A stretch of 64,000 nucleotides of DNA from CAWBOY01 sp963790585 (GTDB lineage: Bacteria; Planctomycetota; Planctomycetia; Gemmatales; Gemmataceae). This document shows, in pieces, positions 16,836 to 27,400 of this stretch (its first letter is position 1; the number at the start of each line of letters is the position of its first letter). The stretch spans positions 124,001-188,000 of the forward strand of contig CAWBOY010000007.1 of NCBI GenBank assembly GCA_963790585.1, written 5' to 3'. The notes below the pieces were generated by a model. It did not search any database. It saw nothing but the letters and a program-made list of their open reading frames with translations, and was not told the origin of the DNA. The position numbers and the translations under genes are program-made.

Positions 16836-17819
16836 TTATCCGGGTTGATCCTGGATCGACGGCATGGCGAGAAATATTTCCGCGACTGTTGGATCAAAAT
16901 GGCTGCCCTCGTTTTCTCGAATATAGCTTCGCACCTTTGACGCCGGCCAAGAGGGGCGATAGGGACGATCGGAACGCAGAGCGTCCCAAACATCTACCAC
17001 CGCGAACATCCGCGCGGCAAGTGGGATTTCCTCGCCTTTCAAACCGCGCGGGTAGCCAGAGCCGTCAAATTTCTCATGGTGGCAATAAGGAATGTCGAGC
17101 GCCGGTTGCAAAAATACGACGTCGCGCAACATTTCATTTGCGTAATCGGGATGGCGCTTGATTACGGCGAATTCCTGTTCCGTGAGCCGATCCGGCTTAT
17201 GCAGGATCGCGTCCGGAATTCCAATTTTGCCAATGTCATGCAAAAGAGCACCACGACGAATATGCGCTATCTCCGTCTCGGGCAGCTTCATCGCGCGGGC
17301 CAGTTCGACGGTCAATTGGGTAACGCGCTGACTGTGCCCCTCGGTTTCCTTATCTCGCAAGTCAAGCGCGAACACCCAGCCACGTAGAGTGGCTTCATAA
17401 GAATCTTGCAACTCTTGCAGCGCATTCTGAATTCTCCGGTAGCGATTCAAGCGCGTGATCGTTCGCAATCGTGCCCGCAGTTCGATCCGTTCGATCGGTT
17501 TCGTGATGTAGTCATCAGCCCCAGCTTCAAGCCCCTTCACGCGTGATTCACTGTCGTCCAGTGTGGTGACAATCAGAATTGGCACATCGGCCAGCTTTGG
17601 GATCGACCTTAGACGCCTGGTAACTTCAAAGCCATCCATTCCTGGCATCATCACATCAAGGAGAATTACATCCGGGCAAAGTTCCTCGGCTTTGACCAAC
17701 GCCGACGGACCATCAACACTGAACGCGAGGATGTAGCCTTCTTGAGCCAGGAATTTTTGCAGTGTATTCCGCACTCCGACATCATCGTCAGCAATCAAAA
17801 CCACGCTGGGTGATTTCAT
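16836..17819 (-). CDS. Response regulator with HD-GYP domain (cyclic di-GMP phosphodiesterase)
   Basis: A 327-residue RpfG-like protein. The receiver domain has DDD (11-13), phosphoacceptor Asp55 in VILLDVMMPG and Lys108 in TKP. The HD-GYP domain has EGHSQRV (160-166), the metal-binding HD in LLHDIGKIG (194-195), the RHP motif and HHEKFDGSGYP with GYP at 255-257, so an active hydrolase of cyclic di-GMP is expected. The start at 17819 has GGGGAAAG upstream; a longer frame from 17918 runs through a palindromic repeat and is rejected. Paired with the GGDEF regulator at 15697 and the hybrid kinase at 18054. Confidence 0.95.
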   Translation of the reverse strand: MKSPSVVLIADDDVGVRNTLQKFLAQEGYILAFSVDGPSALVKAEELCPDVILLDVMMPGMDGFEVTRRLRSIPKLADVPILIVTTLDDSESRVKGLEAGADDYITKPIERIELRARLRTITRLNRYRRIQNALQELQDSYEATLRGWVFALDLRDKETEGHSQRVTQLTVELARAMKLPETEIAHIRRGALLHDIGKIGIPDAILHKPDRLTEQEFAVIKRHPDYANEMLRDVVFLQPALDIPYCHHEKFDGSGYPRGLKGEEIPLAARMFAVVDVWDALRSDRPYRPSWPASKVRSYIRENEGSHFDPTVAEIFLAMPSIQDQPG

Positions 17820-17883
17820 GATCTTTCCCCAATTTTGTTTATTGATCGTCAGGCGGTGAATGGTCATTAACAAGGCGAAGATT

Positions 17884-17955
17884 GCCGAGCCTGAAGCGTA
17901 AGCAAAGGAGCACTGCATCGGTGCAATGCCCCTTCGCTTACGCTTCAGGCTCGGC
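17884..17955. repeat. Palindromic repeat, family C (copy 1)
   Basis: Arms GCCGAGCCTGAAGCGTAAGC and CTTACGCTTCAGGCTCGGC around a short spacer. Related arms occur at 46661-46941 and 49191-49263. Flanking TTTATTGATC (17838) also matches the outer arm at 49144. It lies in the promoter region of the HD-GYP gene. Confidence 0.8.
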
Positions 17956-18053
17956 CGCGGGTCGCATTAATTGATGGCATTCACGCTCCCGGCTCGCCAA
18001 AATACCAGCTTCTCTACAGAGCCGTTCGCATTCGATTTTCGCGGAATCGCGAA

Positions 18054-20549
18054 TCAAGAAACATTGGCGACGAGCATCACTTTGTTATTGGACAGGAGTG
18101 TTCGCATCTGGAGGATCAAGGCCGCGAAATCAATAGGTTTTGAAAGGTATGCATCCGCGCCAGCGCTGAGACATCGCTCGCGATCGCCTGGCATTGCCAA
18201 TGCCGTAAGTGCGATGATGGGGATTGTCTTAAGAAGCGCGTCACTGCGTATTTCTTGAATGGCTTGTAGTCCATCTACTCTCGGCATCTGAATATCCATC
18301 AAAATTAATTCGGGCAAATTCTGACGAGCCGAAACGACCGCTTCGTAACCATCGCGGGCAAGGCAAGTTAGAAAGCCTCGCGTCCTCAGAAAATGCGCTA
18401 AAAACGTCGCATTCGTTTCGTTGTCCTCTGCAATCAAAATCATCGGTGAGGCATCCTCGCAGTTATCTGAGCCTTCGGCGAACAAGTCCGCCAGGGTCGG
18501 TAGCTTCGGCTGATCAATCGGGTGTTCCTCGAAGGAGCGCCAAGGCAAACGAACAGTAAATCGGCTTCCTATCCCGGGCTTGCTTTTAAGCCGCACGCTG
18601 CCGCCGTGTAGGTCAGCAAAGCGCTGCACGAGGGTAAGGCCGAGACCCGTGCCCGGGTAATGGCGAGAAAGTTTACTATCAAGCTGAGTAAATGGCCGAA
18701 ACAGGCGCTTTTGATCCTCCTCGCTTATGCCAATTCCTGTATCCCAATTAACAAATTCAATAATGCCGTCGCCACAGTCACCCACCACGTCCAGACCGAT
18801 CTTGCCGCCTTCCGCGGTAAATTTTGCCGCGTTACTTAGCAAATTGACGAGTATCTGCTTCAGACGGCGTGCATCGGCCACCATCGTAGGTTCGTTGATG
18901 GCCAATTTGAGTTTGACTTCTTGCTGGCGATCTCGAGTCAGCCGGTCGATCAGGCGGAGGCTCGCCTTGCATACTTCTTCTATGGAAATAAGTGAGAATT
19001 CGAGCTTGATCATGCCAGCCTCCACCTTGGCCACGTCCAAAATGTCGTTGATTAATGACATCAGATGCCGGCCGCTTTGAAGAATGAGGTCAATTGCATT
19101 GAGCTGGCAGTCCTCCAAATGGCCGTAGTCTAACTCTTTCAAACCTTCGGACAGTCCTAGTATGCCGTTGAGTGGCGTGCGCAGCTCATGGCTCATGCTC
19201 GCCAAGAACTCGTCTTTCATTCGACTCGCTCGAAAAAGCTCCAGATTGGCATGAGCCATCTGCATGGAATTACTTCGTAAAGATTCCTCGACCATCTTCA
19301 TCCGAGTGACATCGGCCACGGCCGCACCCACGGAAATAATCATCCCGGCGGCATCGCGAATTGGAAAAAAGCTGGCGAGAAGGTCATGCCTGTTATTAGA
19401 GTGGATCGGTACCGCTGCTATTATCTCGAAGCCAGTTACCGATTGCCCTGTTTGTAGTACTTTCCGAAGAACGGGATCAACCAACTCACCAAGGTAAGGC
19501 AGGCTTTCGCTGAGAGTTTTGCCAAGCAGGGCGGCAGCTGGTCGTTGAAAGATATCAATCAAGAAGCGATTAATCCGAACAATTTGCCGCTCTCTATCGA
19601 AGAAAAGCAAGCCAATCGCCGCGTTATCCAGCATTGACTCCAACTCCGCCGTTCTTTCGGCCACGCGGCGTCCCAAGTTGGCATTGAGTGTGAGAACCTG
19701 GTCCTCAAATCGCTTTCTCTCGGTTATATCTCTCAAAATGCCAACGAAATGATGCACTCCGCTAACTCGGACTTCGCTGACGCCAAGCTCCAGTGGAAAC
19801 CTGCTCCCGTCCTTGCGTTGTCCAACAACTTCCAGGCGACGTCCGGGGACGCGCTCTGGATCTGGCTTGAAGCAAAGAGAGGCGCGTTGATCGTTTTCGG
19901 CGTCAGGCATCAAAAGGCGAACATGTTTGTCCAACATTTCCTCGGCCGCGTAACCAAACGTCGTTTGGGCGGCTTGATTGGCTGAAAGGATCTGTCCGTA
20001 AATGTCGACTGTGATAATAGGATCAATCGCCGTATTGACAGTGGCACGGAGTTCGGCTTGGCTTTCGAGCAGCGCTTCCTCTGTCTGCTTTCGGTCCGAA
20101 ATATCGGCTTGGGATATGACAAGAAAAAGCGACTGATCGATTTCAAGGCGCGTAACTTGCGCCTCAAGCCATCTGCGGCCGTCTGAAGCCGCGGTTGGGT
20201 ATTCGATGTTGAACTGCTGACGCTCTCCTCTTATCATCGCGCGAAGGCCATCAGCGAAACGAGTGCCAAAATGACCATTAGGATCATCGGCATTGTTGCA
20301 GATCTCGAGGTAATTCATACCAGGAGTAAGGCTAGGTCCGTCGACTCCGTTCCCTTTTACGAGTCGCTCCCAGGCCGAATTGACCGCGACAATGCGTCCG
20401 TCGCTTCGCAGCACGCAAATTTGTGAAACCAAGGCGTCGAGAATAGCACGATTGAATAGTGTCGCCGCGCAGTCACCATTTATTCTGGCATCTTTCGGCT
20501 GTAGGCGATTACGCGGCTCGTCGAAGATCTCTATTAGTTCATGAGTCAT
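18054..20549 (-). CDS. Hybrid sensor histidine kinase with three PAS domains
   Basis: An 831-residue cytoplasmic kinase without membrane helices. Order: PAS 1 (about 30-155), PAS 2 (165-280), short coiled coil, PAS 3 (300-415), HisKA with phospho-accepting His454 in SMSHELRTPLNG, HATPase with N box LLSNAAKF and G boxes DTGIGI and GTGLGL, then a C-terminal receiver domain with Asp752 in LMDIQMP and Lys in LSKP. The signal is probably a small cytosolic ligand or redox cue sensed by PAS. The start follows AAGGAGAG. It may pass phosphate to the HD-GYP and GGDEF regulators downstream on the same strand; that wiring is inferred from position. Confidence 0.95.
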   Translation of the reverse strand: MTHELIEIFDEPRNRLQPKDARINGDCAATLFNRAILDALVSQICVLRSDGRIVAVNSAWERLVKGNGVDGPSLTPGMNYLEICNNADDPNGHFGTRFADGLRAMIRGERQQFNIEYPTAASDGRRWLEAQVTRLEIDQSLFLVISQADISDRKQTEEALLESQAELRATVNTAIDPIITVDIYGQILSANQAAQTTFGYAAEEMLDKHVRLLMPDAENDQRASLCFKPDPERVPGRRLEVVGQRKDGSRFPLELGVSEVRVSGVHHFVGILRDITERKRFEDQVLTLNANLGRRVAERTAELESMLDNAAIGLLFFDRERQIVRINRFLIDIFQRPAAALLGKTLSESLPYLGELVDPVLRKVLQTGQSVTGFEIIAAVPIHSNNRHDLLASFFPIRDAAGMIISVGAAVADVTRMKMVEESLRSNSMQMAHANLELFRASRMKDEFLASMSHELRTPLNGILGLSEGLKELDYGHLEDCQLNAIDLILQSGRHLMSLINDILDVAKVEAGMIKLEFSLISIEEVCKASLRLIDRLTRDRQQEVKLKLAINEPTMVADARRLKQILVNLLSNAAKFTAEGGKIGLDVVGDCGDGIIEFVNWDTGIGISEEDQKRLFRPFTQLDSKLSRHYPGTGLGLTLVQRFADLHGGSVRLKSKPGIGSRFTVRLPWRSFEEHPIDQPKLPTLADLFAEGSDNCEDASPMILIAEDNETNATFLAHFLRTRGFLTCLARDGYEAVVSARQNLPELILMDIQMPRVDGLQAIQEIRSDALLKTIPIIALTALAMPGDRERCLSAGADAYLSKPIDFAALILQMRTLLSNNKVMLVANVS

Positions 20550-20749
20550 AATCGACTCTCCTTGGACTGTAGGCGGTAGCTGCGCGGAATAGGAGTCTAA
20601 ACCAGAAGCTCCTCTCCCCGGTATTCAGGTATGAAGGGAAGCTTTTTAGGCGGCCACGAACACAAAAGTCATACCTTGACTCCAAGAGCGCTAAACAAGC
20701 AACTTGAAAATGTAGTGACATAGTCACAGCTTCATTAGGGCACCCTGTG

Positions 20750-21451
20750 TTACAGCGTAGGTCCTTTGCTCAGAGGTGAGGGCGGTTTTGGTGAGGTCTG
20801 CCTTCCGGAGCTTCGCCCCGTCCCACAAAACGCCCTCCAAATTGGCGTAATGTAGATCGGCGCGCAAAAATTGGCTCCATTTAGGATCGATTGCTTCAAA
20901 TTCGCGTCGACAAGATCCGCTTGAGTTAGGTCCGCGCCCCGTAGATTCGCCATGCTAAGATCCGCCTTGCGCAGATTTGCTTCAACCAGCTTAGCTTCGC
21001 TTAATTCTGCGCCATGAAAATTGCTTCCGATCAGGTCGCTCTTACTCAAATCAGTTCCGCAGAGCGCCGCCCATTGGAGGCCGGCTCCGGTGAGTACGGC
21101 TTCGGACAGGATTGCGGCGTTTAGGTTGCATTTTTGAAAGTTGGACTTATTCAAAGTGGCCCGACTAAGCTTGGCGCCGTGCAGGTTGGCGCCGCTCAAG
21201 TCGACTAAGTTCATACGCGCGCTGGTCAGGTTTGCGTCGACCAATTTACTTTGCCTCAGACAGGCGCCATTGAGATTGGCACCTTGAAGATTTGCCCCGG
21301 TCAAATCGGCGCCGTTAAGGTTTGCTCCTTGAAGATTCGCGTTTTGAAAATTGATGCCGACGAGAGTGGCGTTGCTCAAATCGATGCCGGCGAGCCAAAT
21401 TGGCTGCGGACTATTGAGGAGCTTGTACAAGTCGAGGCGTGAAATCTCCAT
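20750..21451 (-). CDS. Pentapeptide-repeat protein, frameshift near the C-terminus
   Basis: After an N-terminal segment (SRLDLYKLLN) come about 30 A(D/N)LxX pentapeptides (NLQGANLNGADLTGANLQGA and onward), which form a right-handed quadrilateral beta helix. Start at 21451 is set by GAGG upstream. At the A5 run near 20865-20869 the frame is lost: adding one base gives NGANFLRADLHYANLEGVLW and more repeats, ending at 20724 instead of 20750. The last 35 or so residues as read are therefore probably wrong. The function of most such proteins is unknown; a few mimic DNA. It lies upstream of, and reads with, the signalling genes. Confidence 0.88.
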   Translation of the reverse strand: MEISRLDLYKLLNSPQPIWLAGIDLSNATLVGINFQNANLQGANLNGADLTGANLQGANLNGACLRQSKLVDANLTSARMNLVDLSGANLHGAKLSRATLNKSNFQKCNLNAAILSEAVLTGAGLQWAALCGTDLSKSDLIGSNFHGAELSEAKLVEANLRKADLSMANLRGADLTQADLVDANLKQSILNGANFCAPIYITPIWRAFCGTGRSSGRQTSPKPPSPLSKGPTL

Positions 21452-22289
21452 GTACGGTCCTCTAGGGAATGATTCCAATAACGAGATATTTCATATCCCG
21501 ATCGTATATATGTTGTTACTTTATGGTTGTAACACCAATACAATCGGAGCCAGTCGCCAAGTAAGTTTGTTCAGTTCGGAATACCTAAGCGCCACCGCAA
21601 AATTACATTCGCGCGGATTTGCTTCGGGCAACCCTCCGCACTGATCAGTATTAATTTCGCTGTCTATAAGGGAATCCGCATTTTTTTGGTTTTCCCGACA
21701 TGCGATCCAAAACCCTCTCATCTACAGTAAATGGGTGTGCGAGGAGCTTAAAGGACAGTTTGTGGGATGGTTCGTGGATTTTCCGCCAGGATGGGATACG
21801 GCATCTGGCGGTATTTCAGAGCGCATCCGCGTGACGCTGCTCGTTCGAGGTTCGGCATTCGATTTCACCTGTCGGCTTGGTAGTCGAGGTGGCGCGTTAT
21901 TGAGCGCGCAGAAATGGCTGCGCTGCGCGCTTATTTTGAACAAGGATGGCTGCGGGAAGGTCGAATTGGAAGCAAAGGTGAATGCAAAAAAACGAGATCT
22001 TAAATAGGTCGCGATCCGCGTCAACTTTGAATGGCTGGCTTTGCACCGAGCGACCGCAGTATGGTCATGATGGTCTGGCGGGTGAACAATTTACAGTTCT
22101 TAACAATTTTACTCGGCACCAAGACCTTGCCGGTTTTACCCACTTTCCAGTTCGCGCACTGTGTCGGCTGTCCCGTTGTGCGGATGACGACCTATTTTTC
22201 CGGATGTGATGGCCGATCCATCTTTTTAGGCGAAGGGTATAATACCTGAATACGCAAGCAAACGGCGAAGGGCGCCGTTCGTTCCCCTT
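21452..22289. other. 840-bp intergenic region upstream of sigma factor
   Basis: Divergent spacing between the pentapeptide gene and the sigma factor. Open frames at 21735-22007 (+), 21722-22024 (-) and 22031-22249 (+) lack ribosome sites and recognisable domains, and I do not call them. Promoters for both flanking genes should lie here. Confidence 0.5.
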
Positions 22290-22865
22290 TTGTCCGAACG
22301 TGAGAAGCCGGTGGCGCAGGTGCGGGATGATGACTGGATCGTCAAGGCCCAAGGCGGCGATCGCGCTGCTTTCATGGAGCTGACGGAACGTTACTGGGGC
22401 CGGGTATATAGATGGGTGCTATCGCTATCGCGTTGCACTCATTTATCCGAGGATGTGACGCAAGAAACTTTCCTCAAAGCCTGGTGCAATCTAGCTTCGT
22501 TTCAACCCGGCACGAGCTTTCGAGCCTGGCTCTTCCGCATCGCTAGCAATCGATTTCTCGATTTGCGGCGTGGCGTCCGCGGAAAGCGACCGGAACAGCT
22601 GCCTGAAACGCTGGTTTCTCAGGAGCCTGGACCGATCGCGGTGGCCTTGTCGAATGAATGTCAGACTCGCTTGAATCAGGCTTGCGAGCTGCTGCCAACA
22701 TCTTTACGCTCCGCGTTTCTCCTACGAGTGCGCGATGGGCTAGAGTTTGATGATATCGGCCGCATTCTCGGTGTTTCCCCCGAGACGGCGCGCTGGCGGC
22801 TCTTCAAGGCTCGGCAATTTTTGCTGAACCACATGGGCGAATACTTGGACGGATCGCCGACATGA
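22290..22865 (+). CDS. ECF-type RNA polymerase sigma factor
   Basis: About 190 residues. Region 2 contains LTERYWGRVYRWVLSLSRCT and the core-binding DVTQETFLKAWCNL, with the promoter -10-reading part SFRAWLFRIASNRFLDLRR. Region 4 has LPTSLRSAFLLRVRDGLEFD and the recognition helix of VSPETARWRLFKARQFL. It directs RNA polymerase to its own set of promoters. The start is uncertain: TTG at 22290 (used here) or GTG at 22311; neither has a strong ribosome site. The stop overlaps the ATG of the next gene (ATGA), so the pair is translationally coupled. Confidence 0.93.
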   Translation: MSEREKPVAQVRDDDWIVKAQGGDRAAFMELTERYWGRVYRWVLSLSRCTHLSEDVTQETFLKAWCNLASFQPGTSFRAWLFRIASNRFLDLRRGVRGKRPEQLPETLVSQEPGPIAVALSNECQTRLNQACELLPTSLRSAFLLRVRDGLEFDDIGRILGVSPETARWRLFKARQFLLNHMGEYLDGSPT

Positions 22866-24052
22866 AATGTCCGGTAGCTAGAACCTGGATCATGCTAACC
22901 GAAGTCGAGGAGGAGTTGCCTCGCTCGGTCGCGCGCCATCTCGACAAATGTTCACGCTGCCGCAAACGCCAACAACGCCTCAATACCCTCCATCAACAAG
23001 TTGCGGCGGCCCCTATCCCCAGTCTCACCCCCGATCTTCGCGCTCGTTTGGCGGCAGAGTTGGAAAAACTGCCTGGGCCGGCTCAAGTACAAGCGACGCT
23101 TCCGTTTACGCCTACAGTGCTGCCACCACGCCTGCCCTATTTGCGTGTCGCAGCTTTGATTCTGTTTTCGTTCACGCTCGGTTGGTTTGCCACGAATCTT
23201 CAAAGTGGCAAGCAGAATCCCACGATTCCATCGTCCGATCAGAGCGGGGACGAATTGCTGGCTAACGACTTGTTGAAATGGAATCGACAATTGATCGGCA
23301 GCGGCGATGCCGAAGCACGGTCGTTGGTGTTGCTTGACATCGCCAAAGCGCTGAGCGGTCGCTCCACCAAGGCGGCTCGCGACGGCGCTGTTGCGGACAT
23401 ACCGTTGTTCGTGGATCTCCATCGCCGCGTCATTCGGTTAGGGGTATTGCCTCAAATTGGCAAAATTCCCGAAAGCAAACGTGACTCGCTCGTCAAAATG
23501 GCGACGGAGCACTGCTTCACGGTCGAAAGCGAAATTCACGACATCATCGATCATAATGAGAATGGCAAGTTTGCCGATCCGCCGTTGCGACCCTTGCTGG
23601 CGACAGTACAAAAAGCCAAGGAATTGCTGGCAAACAACGCGCCCTGGCCAATCGATCAAAACACGCCTTTGCCCGATTCCGCCGGCCCCTGGCAAACTCT
23701 GCTGAATGTCCTCGTTATGCAGGCGCTGCGCCTGGCTGACGAGCAAGATCCCGTCCGGCGCGAAGGCTACGGTAACCAATTGGTGGCGATCGAACAGGGA
23801 TTACACCGCATCAGCGGCGCTTTCGACGTCCTGAAACAAGAGCGCCAGGCGGCGTTGACGCAGCCCGGACCGTTGTCCCTCTCGGAGCAGAAGCGGGTAG
23901 AAGAGCTGGAAAACAACCTGACGCGAATTCAAGGCGAATTGGCCCGAATGAAGGGTCCACCGGTTGGCATTCGACCGGCGATGAAGACCGAAAAAAGTGG
24001 CAAGGAATCCATTAATAAGGCAACGAAAGACAGGCCGAATTCGCCACCATGA
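22862..24052 (+). CDS. Anti-sigma factor-like membrane protein
   Basis: A 396-residue protein. The N-terminus has a ZAS-type zinc-binding pattern, ARHLDKCSRCRKRQ (HxxxCxxC), which usually holds the ECF sigma factor inactive. One membrane helix follows at about 93-112 (LRVAALILFSFTLGWFATNL), placing the remaining 280 residues outside the cytoplasm; these are helical and end with a coiled coil (LSEQKRVEELENNLTRIQGE) and a basic tail. It overlaps the sigma gene by 4 bp, the common arrangement for a cognate pair. What releases the sigma factor is unknown. Confidence 0.85.
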   Translation: MKCPVARTWIMLTEVEEELPRSVARHLDKCSRCRKRQQRLNTLHQQVAAAPIPSLTPDLRARLAAELEKLPGPAQVQATLPFTPTVLPPRLPYLRVAALILFSFTLGWFATNLQSGKQNPTIPSSDQSGDELLANDLLKWNRQLIGSGDAEARSLVLLDIAKALSGRSTKAARDGAVADIPLFVDLHRRVIRLGVLPQIGKIPESKRDSLVKMATEHCFTVESEIHDIIDHNENGKFADPPLRPLLATVQKAKELLANNAPWPIDQNTPLPDSAGPWQTLLNVLVMQALRLADEQDPVRREGYGNQLVAIEQGLHRISGAFDVLKQERQAALTQPGPLSLSEQKRVEELENNLTRIQGELARMKGPPVGIRPAMKTEKSGKESINKATKDRPNSPP

Positions 24053-24435
24053 TCGACTTTGAGTTTCCACTAAAACTATTGGTCGCTTGACGGATATTAA
24101 CGCTCGGCATAAGGTTATATTTCAAGCCCGCTGACGTGGACGCGCACAAACGTTAACAATTGTCCTCCCTAACTAAGGATTTTAAGCGTCGTTATAACAT
24201 GGTAGGATTTGGCCGTGGCGAGGGATGTAATTCTCTCGACCACGCTTTTTCCGTATCCGGTCGGCTTTTTACGCGACAATTCGCGGCGGAAAGCCGAAGA
24301 TGTGGATGGACTGTATCGTCGGCTGTGGTCTGAAGGATCGGTTCGCCCGCCTTGAATCATTCGTTTTGGGCTGTGTACGATTGCCTTGAAGTTTTCATTC
24401 CTCCTTGTCTTATTTCGTTATTGATAGGATCCCCC
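24053..24435. other. Intergenic leader before the giant surface gene
   Basis: About 380 bp with no gene. It holds a terminator-like hairpin at 24214-24250 and probably the promoter of the giant gene. Confidence 0.5.
24214..24250 (+). terminator. Possible terminator after anti-sigma gene
   Basis: CGTGGCGAG pairs with CTCGACCACG (one bulged A) and is followed by CTTTTT. It would separate the sigma/anti-sigma transcript from the giant gene. Confidence 0.5.
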
Positions 24436-27400
24436 ATGCTGCCATTTTCCTGGGCCCGGTGGCTGCGCTCTCTGATGCGTCCCCAGGTGAGAACGTATCG
24501 CAAGCCGCGCCGCCGTTTGAGCTTGGAGCATTTGGAATCCCGAATTACGCCGACGACGTATATCTGGACCGGCGGCGGCGCCAATAATCTATGGAGCAAT
24601 CCCGCTAACTGGAGCACGAACTCCGCTCCCACCGGCGTTGCTTCTTCTCTGGAAGACCTAGTCTTCCCAGCTTCCCCAACCGCCAGTGTCACGCAAAATG
24701 ACCTGCCGCTTGTCGGAGGGGTCAAGCCCACCTTTGATTCAATCTCTTTGCCAGGAAGCGGCTACACGCTGCAAGGCAACGCCATCATCCTCGGCAACGT
24801 CTTCAACTCGGGCAGCGGTTCGATCACGGTCGGTCAAAACGTCAGTCTCGACACGATTTCGCTCGACATTCAGCTGGGCGCCACACCGGGCAGCGAGCAA
24901 TTCATTATCGTCAACGCCGGCGCCACGCTCAATGTCTCGAGCCACCTGATGGGCCCCGCCAATTCGACTTTAGCGAAAGAAAACACCGGCACACTAATCT
25001 TATCGAATGACAACTCACAGCTAAATGGCCCAATCGCGATTGACGCCGGTATTCTTCAAATAACCAACGCCAACGCCCTGGGCAGCGGCAGTTCATCCAC
25101 GACCGTCGCAACCAACGCTCAGCTTCAGGTCAACAACGTTCTTGGCCCCATCAATGAGGCCTTGACGATCAATGGCCCCGGCCCTTCCAACGACGGCGCG
25201 CTCCTCAATCTGGCCGGGTCGAACAAGTGGGCCGGCACGGTTACGATGGCGAGCAATTCGTACATCGGCGCGACCGCCGGCGTCCTCAACATTACAGGTG
25301 TGATCAGCGATTTGGGCGCAGGCGCCAGCGTAACCAAAGTTGGGCACGGCGAAGTAATTTTCGCCACCGCCAACACCTATCGTGGGCAAACAACGGTTGA
25401 CGACGGCATTTTGGATATCCAAAATCCGCTATCCCTCGGCACGGCCGACAATACAGCCGCCACAAGCACCATCGTCAACCAGAGCTTGACGCAGTTTGGC
25501 ACACTTCAAATTGATGATCCAACTGGCGTCGGCTTCACGATTACCAACGAACTGCTGACGCTCAATGGCGGCGGCTACAACCCCGGCACGGGCACCTTAG
25601 GTGCTCTCTACAATTTCAGCGGCAACAATACCTGGGCTGGCAATATCATCATTGGCAGCCCCAACCCGGTCGGCAGCGCCGCGACGATCGATGTCGCTCC
25701 GAAGACTACTCTGACCGTGACTGGCAATGGTCCCGGAGCCAGCGGCGTTCCCCAGGTGGCCATTACCAGTCCGAACGGCGCGTATGCCGTTAACAAGACA
25801 GGTACTGGCACGCTCATTTTCACCACGCCTAATACCTACACCGGAGCGACCAACGTCCAGGCTGGCATTTTGGAAATTAAGGACTCCGACGCACTCGGCA
25901 CCGGGACTGTTACGGTTTCCAACGCTGCCACTCTTGAACTCGCCGTAGATAATTTGAAGGACTCCGTTACCGCGGACACCAAGCATTTAACCGTAGCGAA
26001 CACGCTCAATCTCCTTGGCTTGGGCATTAATGGTGTCGGAGCTCTCTACAGCCACACCGGCATCAATACCTGGACCGGCCCCATATTCCTTGAGAACGGT
26101 AGCGGCGCCGTCGCCATTGGCGTGGATCCCGCTGCGAATCCAACCGGAAGCCCTTACAACTATGATGTCTTGGCGGATGGAACCGTCATTGACGACAGCC
26201 TGAAAATTACAGGCAACATCGGCAATTTCGGCGCAGGCGCGGCGATACAGCTTTCCGAACAATTGAATAAGGTGGATGCCGGGCAGCTAATTCTTCCCAA
26301 AGCCAACACGTATAACGGTGCGGAAAATGGCACCAGCACCGACATCCAGGCTGGATGGGTGACGATCGAAAATAGCAAATCGCTTGGCTTGCTCCTGTCA
26401 GACCCAACGATCAACGCCAAAATCCTAAACGACGTCGGCCTCACGGTCGAACCGGTCGTGCGCGTCGAGGGCGGAGCCTCGCTCCATATCTTGCCTCTTT
26501 CCGGCAGTTTCGATCTCGTCAACAACTTTGTCCTTTCTGGCGTTGGGCCGACGATTGCCGGCTACCCGTTGGTAAGCCAAAAGGGCGCGCTTATGAGCCT
26601 TTCGGGATCCAATATCCTGGAAGGCAACATTCAGCTTGGCGGAACGGTCGGCATTGGCGTGGAGCAAGTGTTCTCCTCCAATCCGAGTGCTGTCCCCGCC
26701 GGCACCTATTCCGCGAATTACTTCAGCCAGCTTGTGACCACCGGGCAGCTCTCGGATGGAGGCGGCCCGAGCGGCGTCACCAAGTTTGGCTCGCAACGCT
26801 TGATCCTCCAGGGCCCCGGAACGTACACCGGCGCTAACGATATTAGTGCGGGCGTGCTGCTCGTCCAAAATAACACCGCCCTTGGTGCGGGCGGTAGCTC
26901 GACCACGGTTGAGAACGGTGCGGCCCTCGAGTTCGGCACCAGCATTGCCGCGGAAAACGGCGGTATCGCCTCCGGCATTGACGTGTTCAATGAGCAGCTC
27001 ATTTTGAACGGCACAGGCAATGCGAATTTCGGCGACAACACGGTGACTGTATTCTCGTCCAACGGAACTTTCGGCCCCGCCGCCGATACGCTTAGTCCCA
27101 TCGACGTACTGTGGAATGGGCCGGTCACGTTGAACACGGCTGCTGTTTTTCAAGTTCAGCCTAACTCGCGCATCAACTTCATTGGCACCATTGACGACTC
27201 TCCAAATCCCTCCGTGAGCGGCTCTGATATCACCCTCACTGGCGGTGGTGAACTCGCACTCGCCGGGGTTAATACCTATCGCGGCACTACATACGAAAAC
27301 CAGGGTGTTTTGACTCTGGAAGGCAATCAATCACTCGGTTCGACGGGAATCTCCACCGTCCAAACCTTTGGCTTCAATGGCGCCCTGGCGAATCTAACCA

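Noticed and set aside
21735..22007. Possible small gene before the sigma factor
   Set aside because: No ribosome site, no domain, and an equally long frame exists on the opposite strand.
26425..27330. Long minus-strand frames in the giant gene (also 36897-37559)
   Set aside because: They mirror the repetitive codon pattern of the plus-strand gene and have no ribosome site or recognisable domain.
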